A stretch of 64,000 nt of DNA from Candidatus Bilophila faecipullorum (GCA_944326695.1 CALVEZ010000017.1:1-64000), one strand, 5' to 3'. Shown: positions 46,601-56,416, counted from the stretch's first letter. Notes: generated by a model from the letters alone, not told the origin. Made by a program: numbers and translations.

Positions 46601-46738
46601 GAGAGCAGGAACGTTGCCTTTTGAGAAAGGTCAACGTTGGCATTCGGCCAAAAAACGTCGCTTTTGGCAGAATCCACGCTATGTTGTGGATGGACACACC
46701 TGCGTGGGGCCAGAGCCGTTGCAAAAGGAAACGGCTCC
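46601..46738 (-). ncRNA. Structured leader element B upstream of the Fe-S subunit gene
   Basis: The second copy of the element at 45186. The 5'-most stem is perfect here (GAGCCGTT/AACGGCTC, G-U wobble in copy A). The last stem keeps its outer AACGTTG/CAACGTT while the inner pairs change from TTTTT/AAAAA to CCTTT/AAAGG, a compensatory difference. Two inner stems have mismatches. It lies 51 bases before the gene start. Confidence 0.55.
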
Positions 46739-46861
46739 AGGCTCTGCCGCGCCGTCCCTGAAAGCCGGCGCACGCCCGGATGGGGCTCAGCCGACGGTCC
46801 CCGCACAGCCGCCTTTTCCCCATTGGCCGCGTGACAAGGAAAAAGGGCCTCCCGGCGTAGC

Positions 46862-47011
46862 GCCGCCTTCGCGCCCGCAAGGGACAAAGCACCCTTACGA
46901 GCCGCGCGCGTTCAGGCCGGAAGCCGACTCCACGCCCGCAAGGAACAAAGGTTTCAGGTCGGACTTGCCCGGCTTGGCGACGGGCCGCCTTCATGCCCGC
47001 AGGGGGCAAAG
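46862..47011. repeat. Three imperfect 28-bp repeats at a 61-bp period
   Basis: Units at 46862-46889, 46923-46950 and 46984-47011 share GCCG..T....GCCCGCA.GG..CAAAG; the second and third each differ from the first at 4 of 28 bases. The 33-base intervals are unrelated. The spacing is CRISPR-like, but the repeats are too divergent and no cas gene is present. It could be decayed repeats or protein sites downstream of the FAD-oxidase gene. Confidence 0.6.
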
Positions 47012-47020
47012 AAACACGGC

Positions 47021-48394
47021 CTAATAGCCCTTGCCGGGGTTGAGTATCCCCTTGGGATCGAAGAGGCGGCGCACGGCGCGCATGGTTTCCAGTTCCGCCG
47101 CGCCGAGCTGCCTGCCCACATCCTTGAGGCAACCGGCCCCGTGCTCTCCGGAGAGGCTGCCGCCGTATTCCAGCACCGCGCCGTCGAGTTCGCGGTGGGC
47201 GGCCAGCGTCCGGCGGGCGTCGTCGGGATCGGAAGCGTCGTAATGCAAGTTGGCGTGGATGTTGCCGTCTCCGGCGTGGCCGAAGCCGATGAGCCGCTTG
47301 CCGTGCGCGGCGGCAATGGCCTCGAAGCGGCGCACGGCCTGCAAAAGCGATCCGCGCGGCACGGCCATGTCGCCGCCGATGCGGTCCGGGCCGAGCACGT
47401 AGGAAGCCGAACTGACCCGGCGGCGGTAGGCCCAGAGGCGTTCTTCCTCCTCGCCCTCGCCGCACATCATCCACAGGGCGTCGTCGAGCCGCGCCGCGAG
47501 GCGGGCGTTTTCCAGAGGCACCGTCTCCCGGCTGCCGTCCACCTGAAAGAGCAGGAGCGAGCGCACCGTCTCCGGCCACGGCGCATCCCCGGTCCGGGTG
47601 AGGATGTCGAGCACCGTTTCGTTCATGAACTCCACGGCGCAGGGGAGGATGCCCGCGGCAAAGACCTTGCTCATGGAGGCCAGCGCCGCATCAAGCGAGG
47701 GATAGCCCGCCAGCACCGAGGCGGAACACTCCGGCTTGGGCAGGAGCTTCAAATACAGCTTGGTGACGATGCCGAGCGTGCCTTCGCTGCCCACGAAAAG
47801 CCGGGCGAGGTCGAGCCCGATGACGTCCTTGTGCGTGCGGCCCCCCAGCCTGAGCAGCCTGCCGCCGGGGAGCGCCGCCTCCATGCCGAGCACGTAGTCG
47901 CGCGTCACGCCGTATTTCACGGCCCGCAGGCCCCCGGCGCAGGTCATCACGTTGCCGCCAATGGATGTCGCCCTGCCGCTGGCCGGATCGGGCGGATAGA
48001 AAAGCCCTTTTTCCTCACAGGCTTGCTGGAAGCGGAGGGTATTGACGCCCGGCTCGACCTCGGCCACGAAATCGTCCGCCGAAATATCGAGGATGCGGTC
48101 CATGCCAAGCATGGACACCACCACGCCCGGCTTGGTGGGCACGCAGCCCCCGGAAAGACTCGTGCCCCGGCCCCGCGGGTGGATGGGGATGCCTTCGGCC
48201 TCGGCCCAGCGCAGCAATTCGAGCACCTGCCCCGTCTCGCGGGGCCGCACCATCGCCAGCACCGGGCCTCTTTTCAGGCTGGCGTCCGAAGCGTAGACGC
48301 GCAGCGCCTCTTCTTCAAATGCAGCGTCATCCTTGAATAATCCTTCCAGAAACGCGCGCTGTTGCGGCGTGAGGGCCGGGCGTGCTGCATCCAT
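47021..48394 (-). CDS. FAD-linked D-lactate/glycolate-type dehydrogenase (GlcD family)
   Basis: This is a 457-aa protein. Start 48394 has GGGAG at 7 bases. The PCMH-type FAD domain is at residues 40-220 (IHPRGRGTSLSGGCVPTKPG, DPASGRATSIGGNVMTCAGG, LFVGSEGTLGIVTK). The C-terminal FAD-oxidase domain ends with GFGHAGDGNIHANLHY and GSLSGEHGAGCLK...FDPKGILNPGK. This is the layout of GlcD and Desulfovibrio-type D-lactate dehydrogenases. Together with the Fe-S subunit it would oxidise D-lactate or another 2-hydroxyacid to the keto acid. Confidence 0.88.
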   Translation of the reverse strand: MDAARPALTPQQRAFLEGLFKDDAAFEEEALRVYASDASLKRGPVLAMVRPRETGQVLELLRWAEAEGIPIHPRGRGTSLSGGCVPTKPGVVVSMLGMDRILDISADDFVAEVEPGVNTLRFQQACEEKGLFYPPDPASGRATSIGGNVMTCAGGLRAVKYGVTRDYVLGMEAALPGGRLLRLGGRTHKDVIGLDLARLFVGSEGTLGIVTKLYLKLLPKPECSASVLAGYPSLDAALASMSKVFAAGILPCAVEFMNETVLDILTRTGDAPWPETVRSLLLFQVDGSRETVPLENARLAARLDDALWMMCGEGEEEERLWAYRRRVSSASYVLGPDRIGGDMAVPRGSLLQAVRRFEAIAAAHGKRLIGFGHAGDGNIHANLHYDASDPDDARRTLAAHRELDGAVLEYGGSLSGEHGAGCLKDVGRQLGAAELETMRAVRRLFDPKGILNPGKGY

Positions 48395-48516
48395 GTCTTT
48401 CTCCCTGGCGGCCCGGAAACCGGAACCGATGAAAAAGGGCGGAGGGAGGGGCGCCCGGCTCCCGCGCCGGTCCGCCCCGCCCCATGCCGCCCCATCCCGC
48501 AAGAAGGGTCCGCGCC

Positions 48517-49623
48517 CTAGAGCGTGATCAGTTCGTAGTCCGCCGAACCAAGGCCGATGCGTACGGCGTGGTCGATCTGGCTGCGCCAGTCCGTGGTGGG
48601 GTGGAGGTCCGTAAAGTGGTCGTGGTGCGTGCACTGCCGTTCCGACATGATGCTGCTCTGAATGACCGGGGCCGCGTTCACGGCGTCGATGCAGGCCTTG
48701 TCGAGGGCGACCGGGTCGAAGCTCGCAAACATGCCGATGTCGGGCACGATGGCCGCATCGTTCTCGCCGTGGCAGTCGCAGAAGGGCGATACCTGATTGA
48801 CGATGCTGATGTGGAAGTGCGGACGCCCGTCGAGCACGGCCTTGGTGTATTCGGCCATGCGGCGGTTGAGGATGGCGCTGTCGGCGTCGTAACCGTTGGA
48901 AATGGCGTCGAAATTGCATGTGCCGATGCAGCGGCCGCAGCCCGCGCACTTTTCATGGTCGATGACGGCCTTGCGGTTTTCATCAAAGGAAATGGCCGAC
49001 TGCGCGCAGAAGCGGGCGCAGGTGCGGCAGCCCCGGCACTTTTCGGGGTCCACGCTCGGCTTGCCGATGCTGTGCATGGCCATTTTCCCGGCCCGGCTGC
49101 CGCAGCCCATGCCGATATTCTTGATCGCGCCGCCGAAGCCGGTCAGCTCGTGGCCCTTGAAATGGGTCAGCGAGATGAAGACGTCCGCGTCCATGATCCC
49201 CCGGCCAATGAGGGCGCTTTTGAACTCGGTACAGCCCGTGAGCGGCACCTCCACGTCGTCGGTCCCCTTCAGGCCGTCCGCGATGATCACCTGACAGCCC
49301 GTGGACAGCGGCGTGAAGCCGTTCTCGTAGGCGGCGGCGATGTGCTCAAGCGCGTGTTTTCGGCGGCCCACGTAGAGCGTGTTGCAGTCCGTCAGAAAGG
49401 GGCGGCCCCCCTGCTCCTTCACCCGGTCGGCCACGGCCTTGGCAAAGTTGGGGCGCAGGAAGGACAGATTCCCGGGTTCGCCGAAGTGCAGCTTGATGGC
49501 GACGAACTGATCCCGCATGTCGATTTCCTCAATGCCCGCGCGCCGGATCAGGGTGTCGAGCTTCTGGAGCAGGTTGGTTCCCACCTTGCAGCGCATATCG
49601 GTAAAATACACTTTGCTTTGCAT
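48517..49623 (-). CDS. DUF362 protein with 4Fe-4S clusters
   Basis: This is a 368-aa protein. Start 49623 has AGGAG at 9 bases. The DUF362 domain covers most of the protein (VAIKLHFGEPGN, FISLTHFKGHELTGFGGAIK, NIGMGCGSRAGK). Two ferredoxin motifs are inserted near residues 190-230 (CRGCRTCARFCA and CAGCGRCIGTC). Such proteins are common in anaerobes; their reaction is not established. It lies 122 bases upstream of the FAD-oxidase gene on the same strand and may belong with it. Confidence 0.8.
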   Translation of the reverse strand: MQSKVYFTDMRCKVGTNLLQKLDTLIRRAGIEEIDMRDQFVAIKLHFGEPGNLSFLRPNFAKAVADRVKEQGGRPFLTDCNTLYVGRRKHALEHIAAAYENGFTPLSTGCQVIIADGLKGTDDVEVPLTGCTEFKSALIGRGIMDADVFISLTHFKGHELTGFGGAIKNIGMGCGSRAGKMAMHSIGKPSVDPEKCRGCRTCARFCAQSAISFDENRKAVIDHEKCAGCGRCIGTCNFDAISNGYDADSAILNRRMAEYTKAVLDGRPHFHISIVNQVSPFCDCHGENDAAIVPDIGMFASFDPVALDKACIDAVNAAPVIQSSIMSERQCTHHDHFTDLHPTTDWRSQIDHAVRIGLGSADYELITL

Positions 49624-50477
49624 TACATGTCTCTCCTTGCATCTTCGCTCATAACGCGGGAGGCGCGCCGATGCGCCGCCCCTGCCAAAGGGCCGTCCCG
49701 CCGCGTGGACGCCGCCAAGAAAGCGCCACGTCAAAAAAATATAGAGCTTTCTCCATCTCCTGCGCAAGCCCTAATTGACGGGCCGCCGCGCCGGAAAACC
49801 GCCCCTCCGCTCGGCCAAGGCCCCTTTCCGGCAGCGGTCCGCCACACGGTGAGGCTGCCCCCTGTTCCGGCTCCCGACGCCGGGGGCGGGCGTCCTTTTT
49901 TCCGGCTTCCGCATTCCTCGGGACGAGGCACCCTACGATGAGAGGCCCCCGCCTCAGATGTCCTGCGCCGGGATGCCTCCCCGCCCCAGCTACCCCCTGC
50001 CGGGATTCCCGTCCGGGACGCCCCCCCTTTCCGCGCCACGCCGCCGCAGAACCGGGCACAGGCGACGGCAAAAGGCACAGATTGTCGAGGTGCTGCAACC
50101 GCTGCAACCGGACAGCCGCGCGGGACGCTCAGGCTACTGAAAAGGAAGAAAATCGCCCTCCAAAACCGGAGAGCCGAGCGCGGCACGCGCAGGCTGAACG
50201 TGAGCTTCCTCATCGACGGGCTGGTCCGGAGAACCGCGAGCGGCATGCACAGGTAGCCGTACTGCCGGAAGGTTACAACGGAGAGTGGGGCGCGGCGGGC
50301 CGATAGGGGAAGGCCCGTCCGATGCAGAAAGGATTCCGCCCCGGGCCTCCGCCCGTGGCGCATTTCCGGCAGCCGTCAGCCGGACCCCGAAAAAGGGAAG
50401 GAGCATACGTGCGCCCCACGCCGGGCCGCAACAAGGAGGAGTCATGAAAAACAAGACTGACATCGGCACCGGTGTAG
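49624..50477. other. Gene-poor gap before the M20 remnant
   Basis: These 850 GC-rich bases contain only short overlapping ORFs without ribosome sites. ATG 50442 has an AAGGAGG upstream but its 25-codon frame stops at 50519; it probably marks the old start region of the broken peptidase gene. No RNA was seen. Confidence 0.4.
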
Positions 50478-51077
50478 CGACGCTCGGCGGGCGTCTCCGC
50501 GTACGCCGGGCGCTGTTATGAGGACGGGGCTTCGGCCATCCTCGAACTCGCGCACAAGATTGTGGAACTGGACAAACTGGTCGATCTTGAGGCCGAAACC
50601 ATCGTCAACACCGGGCTTGTCAGCGGCGGATCGTCGGCCAATTCCGTAGCGCCGTGGGCCGAGGCGCGGATGCACATGTCCTTCAACACCGCGGACGCGG
50701 CGGAAAAGCTGGCCGCGGACGTGCGCGCCGTGGCCGCCCGCACCTTCGTGCCCCGCACCGTCACCCGGCTGACCGGGGGCATCCGCCTGCACCCGCTGGA
50801 ATATTCGCCGGACGTGGAAACCCTCTACGGCATGGCCGAGCGCGCGGCCGCCGCCATCGGCGGCTACCGGCTGCGGCGCAACCGGGCCAAGGGCGCGTCC
50901 GAAGCCGGATTCACCTCCAGCGTGCTGGGCATCCCCTCCATTTGCAGCATGGGCCCCGAGGGTGCGGAACCGCACTCCCCGCGCGAATACCTGACCGTCT
51001 CCACAGTGCTGCCGCGCTGCAAGATTCTGGCGCTCACCGCGCTTCAGGCGGCGCGGGCCTTCCCCGCCCGGGATTAG
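50478..51077 (+). pseudogene. Truncated M20 family metallopeptidase
   Basis: The frame open from 50478 matches only the C-terminal part of M20 peptidases: the dimerisation domain (EDGASAILELAHKIVELDKL, then VNTGLVSGGSSANSVAPWAE) and the final catalytic segment (GASEAGFTSSVLGIPSICSM and PHSPREYL). The N-terminal zinc-binding domain is absent. A small frame with a good ribosome site at 50442 runs into it out of frame, as if a large internal deletion joined the first codons to the C-terminal half. It should be inactive. Confidence 0.75.
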
Positions 51078-51429
51078 CCCCCTTCGCGTGCCGACCGCCG
51101 CGAGGCCGCCTTGTCCGCCGGGGCCGGGCACGGGGAAACCCTCCCGAGGGTACGGCAGGCCACCCCGCACCCGAGAAAAACCCGCTCGCGGATGGGGCGA
51201 GGGCGAAACCCTCCCGCAGAAGGCATTCCCGCCCTCTTGTTCAGCCGCCGCTTCTTGTTTAGCCGCTACTCCTCTCTGCCGGGAGCGGCGGCAAAAACCT
51301 CTGCGGTACGGGTGCCAATGCCTTGCGGGGTGGCCTTTCGAGATGGCCTTGCGGCGGGCGCTATCATCAAGGCGGCTGCCCGGTCATAGCGCCCCGCCCT
51401 TTCCCCGCATACCCCTCACAAAACACAAA

Positions 51430-51461
51430 GGCCGCGCCGGAGGGCTGTCCCCGGCGCGGCC
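51430..51461 (-). terminator. Intrinsic terminator of the tetraheme cytochrome gene
   Basis: On the minus strand, 19 bases after the stop, GGCCGCGCCGG and CCGGCGCGGCC (11 bp, perfect) are followed by TTTGTGTTTTG. The upstream 350 bases (51078-51429) hold no supported gene. Confidence 0.75.
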
Positions 51462-51480
51462 CGGCATGGCGCCGCCGCGT

Positions 51481-51807
51481 TTACCACGTGTGGCAGATCA
51501 GGCAATAATTCTCGTCCTTGGCGTGTTCCTTGTGGCAGACCCAGCAGGGCACCTCGGTCCCCCAGTGCGGGGAAATGTGGGGGTTCTTCCGGCCCCGATC
51601 CGCAGTGCTCTTGGCCACTTCCGCAGGATCATGGCAGGCGGCGCAGCTCATGGCTCCCGCCTGCACGGGCTTTTTTTGCCCCACATGGCACTCGTCGCAG
51701 GTCAGGCCAGCGTGGGCGTCGCGAAGCGTCTTGCCCGGAGCCGCCTGAGCGGGCAGGGCCAAGGCCGCCGCGCAGATCATCGCCGTCAACAGCATACCGT
51801 ATTTCAT
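51481..51807 (-). CDS. Periplasmic tetraheme cytochrome c
   Basis: This 108-aa protein has a Sec signal (LLTAMICAAALALPAQA) and four CxxCH heme sites: CDECH, CAACH, CWVCH and CLICH. Spacing and size resemble the small tetraheme cytochrome or cytochrome domain of flavocytochrome c fumarate reductases. Additional histidines can serve as second heme ligands. It lies 286 bases downstream of the flavoprotein gene on the same strand, so the two probably form one periplasmic electron-transfer pair. Confidence 0.88.
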   Translation of the reverse strand: MKYGMLLTAMICAAALALPAQAAPGKTLRDAHAGLTCDECHVGQKKPVQAGAMSCAACHDPAEVAKSTADRGRKNPHISPHWGTEVPCWVCHKEHAKDENYCLICHTW

Positions 51808-52093
51808 ATCGTTTCCTTTTTTCCATTACAGCGTTTCCGCCGGAGCGGAACGGAAAGGCATCACCGGGGAAGGCCCCCGGCGCGCCGCTCCCCTTAATCT
51901 TTTCTCCAGCGGAAGGCTGCTCCCTGGCTCGGGAACAGGACTGTACAAACAAGGCTTTTTCCAGAACGTGCCCACACGTCCCGGGGGGTGTCGCCATAGG
52001 TTTTTCAGCCTGTTGATTCCATGACGGAAAAACGCCCGCACCGTTTTAAATCATTATACGGACAATATGTTATGTGGATTTTGACGACGCATC

Positions 52094-53590
52094 TCAGGCC
52101 ATGACGTTGCGCCCGGCCAGCATCCCGAAGACGCAGCAATCGAGGATGGCGCAGCCGCCCAGCCGCATGGCCCCATGCACGCCCGAGGTCGCCTCGCCCG
52201 CCGCATAGAGCCCGGGGATAGGCGCACCGTCGAGCACGCTCACCACTTCGGCCTTGGGCGTGATCAGCGCACCGCCGAGGCTGTAGGTCAGATTCGGCTT
52301 GACCATCACTGCATAGAAGGGCCCACGGTCCACCTTGTTGTTGCGCGTAGCGGCGAAATCGCGCCCGAAGGCCGTATCCTTGCCCGCCTCGGCCATGCCG
52401 TTGTATTCGGCCACGGTCGCCTTGAGCGCCTCCTCCGGGATGCCGTAGTGCGCGGCAAGCTCTTCGAGCGTCTCGTGCCGTGTCACGTAGCCCGCCCCGG
52501 CGTTCTTTTCCATCCGGTGCTTGTTCTCGACCAGCTCGTAGGCGTCCGCGTCCAGAATGGACAGCGGCATCCGGCGGCCATTGGAAGCCAGCACGCGGCT
52601 GGCCGCCTGAAAGACCGGGATGCGTTCCCCGTCTTCCCGGACGAAGCGCTTTCCGGTAGCGGGATCGATCATCATGCCGAGCGGCTGCTCGTCCGTACAG
52701 GGGAAGGCCGGGCGATAGAGCGCCCCTTGAATCATGCGCGCCCCGGCCCCGGCCAGCAGGCGATAGCCCGAGGCCGTCGCGCCGGGATGTTCCGTGGTGA
52801 ACGCCCCGTCGAACTGCGGCAGTTCCTGCGAACGGAAGGCGCGGTCCGCCTCAAAGCCGCCCGTGCAGCAGATGACGCCCCGCCGCGCCCGGTAGCGCAC
52901 CGGCTTGCCGCTGGCGTTCTGCGTGTCGTCCGAGGCCAGCCGCGTATCGAAATGGTAGTCCGTGCGCGCGGCCACGCCCACGACCCGGCCCCCGGCGTCC
53001 TGAATCAGCCGATCCGCCCGGCAGCACAGGCGGATTTGCCCTCCCTTGGCCAGAAACGTTTCGCGCAGGGGCTGGAGCAGTCCCGTTGCGCCGTTGTAAT
53101 CCGGCTGAAGGAGGCGCTTGGTGCGCATCCCGCCGGGCTTCATGACCGTATCCTTGAATTTCGCGCCGTTGCGGACGATGAAGTCGAAGGCTTCCGTCCC
53201 GTTCTCGACGAGCGTCCGGGTCAGTTCGGGGTGGCAGAAGCCCTTGCCCGCCTTGAGGAGGTCCTCAAGCATGGCCTGCGGGCTGTCCTCGATGCCCTGC
53301 GCCTTTTGTAAGGGGCTCCCCGGCACGGAGATGGTCCCGTTGCTGATGGCCGTGGAGCCGCCGATCATGCCCATCTTTTCGAGCAGCACTACGCCCTTCG
53401 CGCCGCTTTCCAGAGCGGAAAGCCCGGCGGCGAAGGCGGCAAGGCCGCTGCCAATGACGATGACGTCGAACGATTCCGTCCATTTGGCGGCTTTGCCCTT
53501 GGTCTTGGCGGCCCGGGCCAGCGCCGGGGCAGCGGCAAGGCCGCACAGGGCCGCCGCGCCGCCCCGGAGAAAGGCTCTGCGTGTGTTCAT
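52094..53590 (-). CDS. Tat-exported FAD flavoprotein, fumarate reductase/flavocytochrome c type
   Basis: This is a 498-aa protein. Start 53590 (MNTRRAFLRGG) has GGAGG at 5 bases and begins with a twin-arginine signal (RRAFLRG, then AAALCGLAAAPALA). The FAD-binding motif is VIVIGSGLAAFAAGLSALES; the C-terminus has GLYAAGEATSGVHGAMRLGG. This is the flavin domain of periplasmic fumarate, urocanate or methacrylate-type reductases, which take electrons from a tetraheme cytochrome. The substrate cannot be named: the active-site region needs alignment with characterised members. Confidence 0.85.
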   Translation of the reverse strand: MNTRRAFLRGGAAALCGLAAAPALARAAKTKGKAAKWTESFDVIVIGSGLAAFAAGLSALESGAKGVVLLEKMGMIGGSTAISNGTISVPGSPLQKAQGIEDSPQAMLEDLLKAGKGFCHPELTRTLVENGTEAFDFIVRNGAKFKDTVMKPGGMRTKRLLQPDYNGATGLLQPLRETFLAKGGQIRLCCRADRLIQDAGGRVVGVAARTDYHFDTRLASDDTQNASGKPVRYRARRGVICCTGGFEADRAFRSQELPQFDGAFTTEHPGATASGYRLLAGAGARMIQGALYRPAFPCTDEQPLGMMIDPATGKRFVREDGERIPVFQAASRVLASNGRRMPLSILDADAYELVENKHRMEKNAGAGYVTRHETLEELAAHYGIPEEALKATVAEYNGMAEAGKDTAFGRDFAATRNNKVDRGPFYAVMVKPNLTYSLGGALITPKAEVVSVLDGAPIPGLYAAGEATSGVHGAMRLGGCAILDCCVFGMLAGRNVMA

Positions 53591-53725
53591 GGGAACCTCC
53601 GAGAAGAATTTCACAAAGCTCTAAGAAGAATCATGCGGGGTGTCAACAAGGATGAAGCCCCCACGCGGGATGGGAAAAGCTGGAGATGACGGGTAGGGTT
53701 AGGGGGTAGGGGTGGAGGTGGGAGC

Positions 53726-53795
53726 GCCTCCGGCGGCAAGGGGGCCGCGGCCCCCTTGACCCCTGCCCGGGGGGCGAGCCGCCCCCCGGACCCCG
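53726..53795 (-). repeat. Two-hairpin dispersed repeat, reversed and diverged copy
   Basis: Read on the minus strand it has GGGGTCCGGGGGGCGG... and ends near GCCGCCGGAGGC, like the other copies but with different stem sequences. It lies in the gene-free stretch 53591-54160 between the flavoprotein and the sigma-54 regulator. Confidence 0.6.
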
Positions 53796-54080
53796 GCACG
53801 GATGGGGACGCTGCGGGCGGGGTTTTTATGTGGAGTTGGGGTTGATTCGGCAGACGGTGGGGGAAGGCGTGCGGAAAAAGCCGAAGCCGCGCCACAAGAA
53901 CAGATTAGCTTTGATAGTTTGGACGCTACCCAATTGTGAGGGGTGCAGGGGAAATTCGACCCGAAGGGTGACGAAGCCGTGCCCGTTAGACGAGCAAGCT
54001 CGTCTAACGGGCATCGCACGCAACGCGATTTTCCCCTTTCAGCGAAGCCCCGGGCCTCAGTGCAACCTTCCCCCCCTTTC

Positions 54081-54148
54081 GAGGGGTCCAGGGGAAATCA
54101 TTTCCCCTGGCGGGTGCAGGGCGGCGCCCTGCCCGCCGGAGGCATACA
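54081..54148 (+). repeat. Two-hairpin dispersed repeat, copy 2
   Basis: The first 38 bases are nearly identical to copy 1 at 43821 (CCAGGGGAAA/TTTCCCCTGG). The second hairpin is GCAGGGC/GCCCTGC, and it ends GCCGGAGGCATAC. It lies 12 bases from the stop of the minus-strand regulator and may act as its terminator-like end. Confidence 0.85.
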
Positions 54149-54160
54149 AGTAGAAAGCCC

Positions 54161-56083
54161 CTAATCCAGCCCGTAGCGGCTTATCTTGCGGTACAGGGTG
54201 GGACGGCTGACGCCGAGGGCAAAGGCGGTGCGGCTGATGTTGCCCTCGAAGCGGGCCAGCGCCTCGGCTATGGCCGTCATTTCGATTTCCTCAAGCGTGG
54301 CCTGCGCGCCGTCGGAGGCGGAGGGGGAGGCGGAAGGCGCGGCGGGCGCGGCCATGAGGTCCGCGATGCCGAAATGCTCGGGGCGCAGTTCGCCGCCTTC
54401 GGCCAGATGCACGGCCCGCTCCACCGCGCTCTCAAGCTGGCGGATGTTCCCGGGCCAGCCGTAACGCCGGATGGCCTCCGCCGTTTCCGGCGGCAGCGGG
54501 CGCGAACGACGGTTGAGGCGCATCTCATGCCGCTCGATGAAGTACATGGCCAGCGGCAGGATGTCCTCGGGCCGTTCGCGCAGGGGCGGCACGAGGATAT
54601 TGAGCGTGCTGATGCGGTAGAAGAGATCGGCCCGGAACTGGTGCTGAAGGATAGCCTGCTTCAAGTCCTTGTTGGTGGCGGAGATGATGCGCAGGTTCAC
54701 CGGCACGGTGCGCAGGCCGCCGACGCGCTGAATTTCCCCGGTCTGGAGCACGCGCAAAAGCTTGACCTGCATATCGAAGGGCATGTCCCCGATCTCGTCC
54801 AGAAAGAGCGTGCCCGTGTCGGCCAGCTCGAACTTGCCGGGCCGCCCGCCCTTCTGCGCGCCGGTAAAGGCCCCCTCCTCATAGCCGAAAAGTTCGCTTT
54901 CAAGCAGTTCCTTGGGGATGGCCCCGCAGTTGATGGCCACAAACGGGCGCGTGCGGCGGTCGCCGTCGTTGTGGATGGCCTGCGCGAACAGCTCCTTGCC
55001 CGTGCCCGTCTCGCCGTAGAGCAGCACCGGGGCCGTGCTGTGCGCGGCGATGTGCGCCAGATGCAGGGCCGAAAGCAGGTTGGGGCTCGTGCCGAGGATG
55101 GAGTCGAAGGTAAAATGCGCGTGCGCCCCGGTCATCTCCACGGCCATGCGCATCATTTCCTTTTTTTCCATCACCGTGAACAGGCCGCCCACCAGCTCGC
55201 CGCTCTTCATGCGGATGGGGTCGAGAGAGGCAAAGTGCGTGCTGCCGCTGCGCCGGGCCAGAATTTCCCGCGCCCGGAACCCCCGGCCTTCCTTCAGGTA
55301 ATCCGTAATGCCGTAGCTCTCGCCCACGCAGTCCTCAAAGGGCTTGCCCTCGCAGTCGGCGGGCAGTTGCAGGAGCTTGCGCGCGCTGTGGTTGGTCTCC
55401 ACGATGCGGCCCGCCGGGTCCACGGTGACGATGCCGCGCGAGTCCGACTCGATGAGCGCCCGCATGTACTGGTTCTTGATCGCCAGTTCCCGCAGGCGCT
55501 TGCCCTCACGCAACTGCGCGGTGACGGTTTCCGCCGCCTGCCGCACCAGCCCCAGCGTGTGCACGTGCATCATGTCCGAATCGCCGCTGAGGGAAATGGC
55601 CCCGAGGACGACGCCCTCCGGGGAGAAGACCGGCGCGCCCGCGTTGCTGAGCTTCTGGGCCGGGGTGGAATACATGCGGTCGCCGGGCAGGAAGACGGGG
55701 ATTTTCTCCTCCAGCGCAAGGCCGATGGCACAGGTGCCGAGGTCGCGCTCGGTCCAGCGGTAGCCCGGGATGCAGCGCCGCCGCTTGAAATGCTCCACCA
55801 GATGGGCGTCCCCGACCACATAGAGCACGTAGCCCTCGGCGTCGGCGAGGGCCATACAGAAGCCCGTATCCCGCAGGAGGCGGTAGAGGGAATCGATCTG
55901 CTCCTTGGCAAGATCGTAGAACTCGCGCTGCGCGTCGATACGGTCGCGGAGCTGTTCGTCCCCGAGGCGGGTGGACTCCGGCGCGCCGTCGCAATGGGGA
56001 TCGACGCCGTAGCGGGCGGACCGCTCAAGGGAGCGCTGAATGACGATTTCAAGGTCGGGAAGGCTGCGCAGGTTGCTGTTCAT
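54161..56083 (-). CDS. Sigma-54-dependent activator (GAF-PAS-AAA+-Fis, AcoR-like)
   Basis: This is a 640-aa protein. GAF-like sensor (about 60-195), PAS domain (about 205-300, [20 protein letters not shown]), AAA+ domain (about 330-560) with Walker A GETGTGKE, the sigma-54 contact loop [20 protein letters not shown] and RADLFYRI, and a Fis-type helix-turn-helix at the C-terminus ([19 protein letters not shown]). It is transcribed away from tctB and almost certainly activates the GG-N10-GC promoter at 56300. The signal is probably the substrate of the downstream catabolic genes. Confidence 0.92.
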   Translation of the reverse strand: MNSNLRSLPDLEIVIQRSLERSARYGVDPHCDGAPESTRLGDEQLRDRIDAQREFYDLAKEQIDSLYRLLRDTGFCMALADAEGYVLYVVGDAHLVEHFKRRRCIPGYRWTERDLGTCAIGLALEEKIPVFLPGDRMYSTPAQKLSNAGAPVFSPEGVVLGAISLSGDSDMMHVHTLGLVRQAAETVTAQLREGKRLRELAIKNQYMRALIESDSRGIVTVDPAGRIVETNHSARKLLQLPADCEGKPFEDCVGESYGITDYLKEGRGFRAREILARRSGSTHFASLDPIRMKSGELVGGLFTVMEKKEMMRMAVEMTGAHAHFTFDSILGTSPNLLSALHLAHIAAHSTAPVLLYGETGTGKELFAQAIHNDGDRRTRPFVAINCGAIPKELLESELFGYEEGAFTGAQKGGRPGKFELADTGTLFLDEIGDMPFDMQVKLLRVLQTGEIQRVGGLRTVPVNLRIISATNKDLKQAILQHQFRADLFYRISTLNILVPPLRERPEDILPLAMYFIERHEMRLNRRSRPLPPETAEAIRRYGWPGNIRQLESAVERAVHLAEGGELRPEHFGIADLMAAPAAPSASPSASDGAQATLEEIEMTAIAEALARFEGNISRTAFALGVSRPTLYRKISRYGLD

Positions 56084-56144
56084 GGATTGGCCTTCGTAAC
56101 AAAATTTTACAGTGTATCATTTTATTCCATTCTAGAGCCGGGTA

Positions 56145-56162
56145 GGAATAAATCCCTATTCC
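56145..56162. promoter_or_regulatory. Candidate upstream activator site
   Basis: The inverted repeat GGAATA-N6-TATTCC lies about 150 bases upstream of the sigma-54 promoter, a usual distance for enhancer sites of Fis-type activators. Binding by the adjacent regulator is inferred. Confidence 0.4.
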
Positions 56163-56299
56163 GCCTGCCCCCTGACTCACCTTCTTCTGACATAAAAATC
56201 ACGCATTGTCACGTTTTTTTACAATTCTGTATCGAATGGTATTATCATTTTATAAGATAAGATTATGAAATGTATAATTAAAAATTATTAATCATTTTT

Positions 56300-56316
56300 T
56301 GGCATGATACCTGCTT
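56300..56316 (+). promoter_or_regulatory. Sigma-54 (-24/-12) promoter of the tct operon
   Basis: TGGCATGATACCTGCTT has GG (56301-56302) and GC (56313-56314) separated by exactly 10 bases, close to the consensus TGGCAC-N5-TTGCA. Transcription would start near 56326, about 90 bases before tctB. Confidence 0.85.
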
Positions 56317-56416
56317 AGAAAAACGGCGAGCGGAGGCGGCGCGCAGCCACCCGCACCACACCCGCAGCGCGCGGGCCGCGCACAGGACAACCCTCTACCG
56401 CAAAGCGGAGAAGCAC

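Noticed and set aside
46862..47011. CRISPR array
   Set aside because: There are only three repeats, each differing from the first at 4 of 28 positions, with no cas genes in the window. It is reported as a repeat only.
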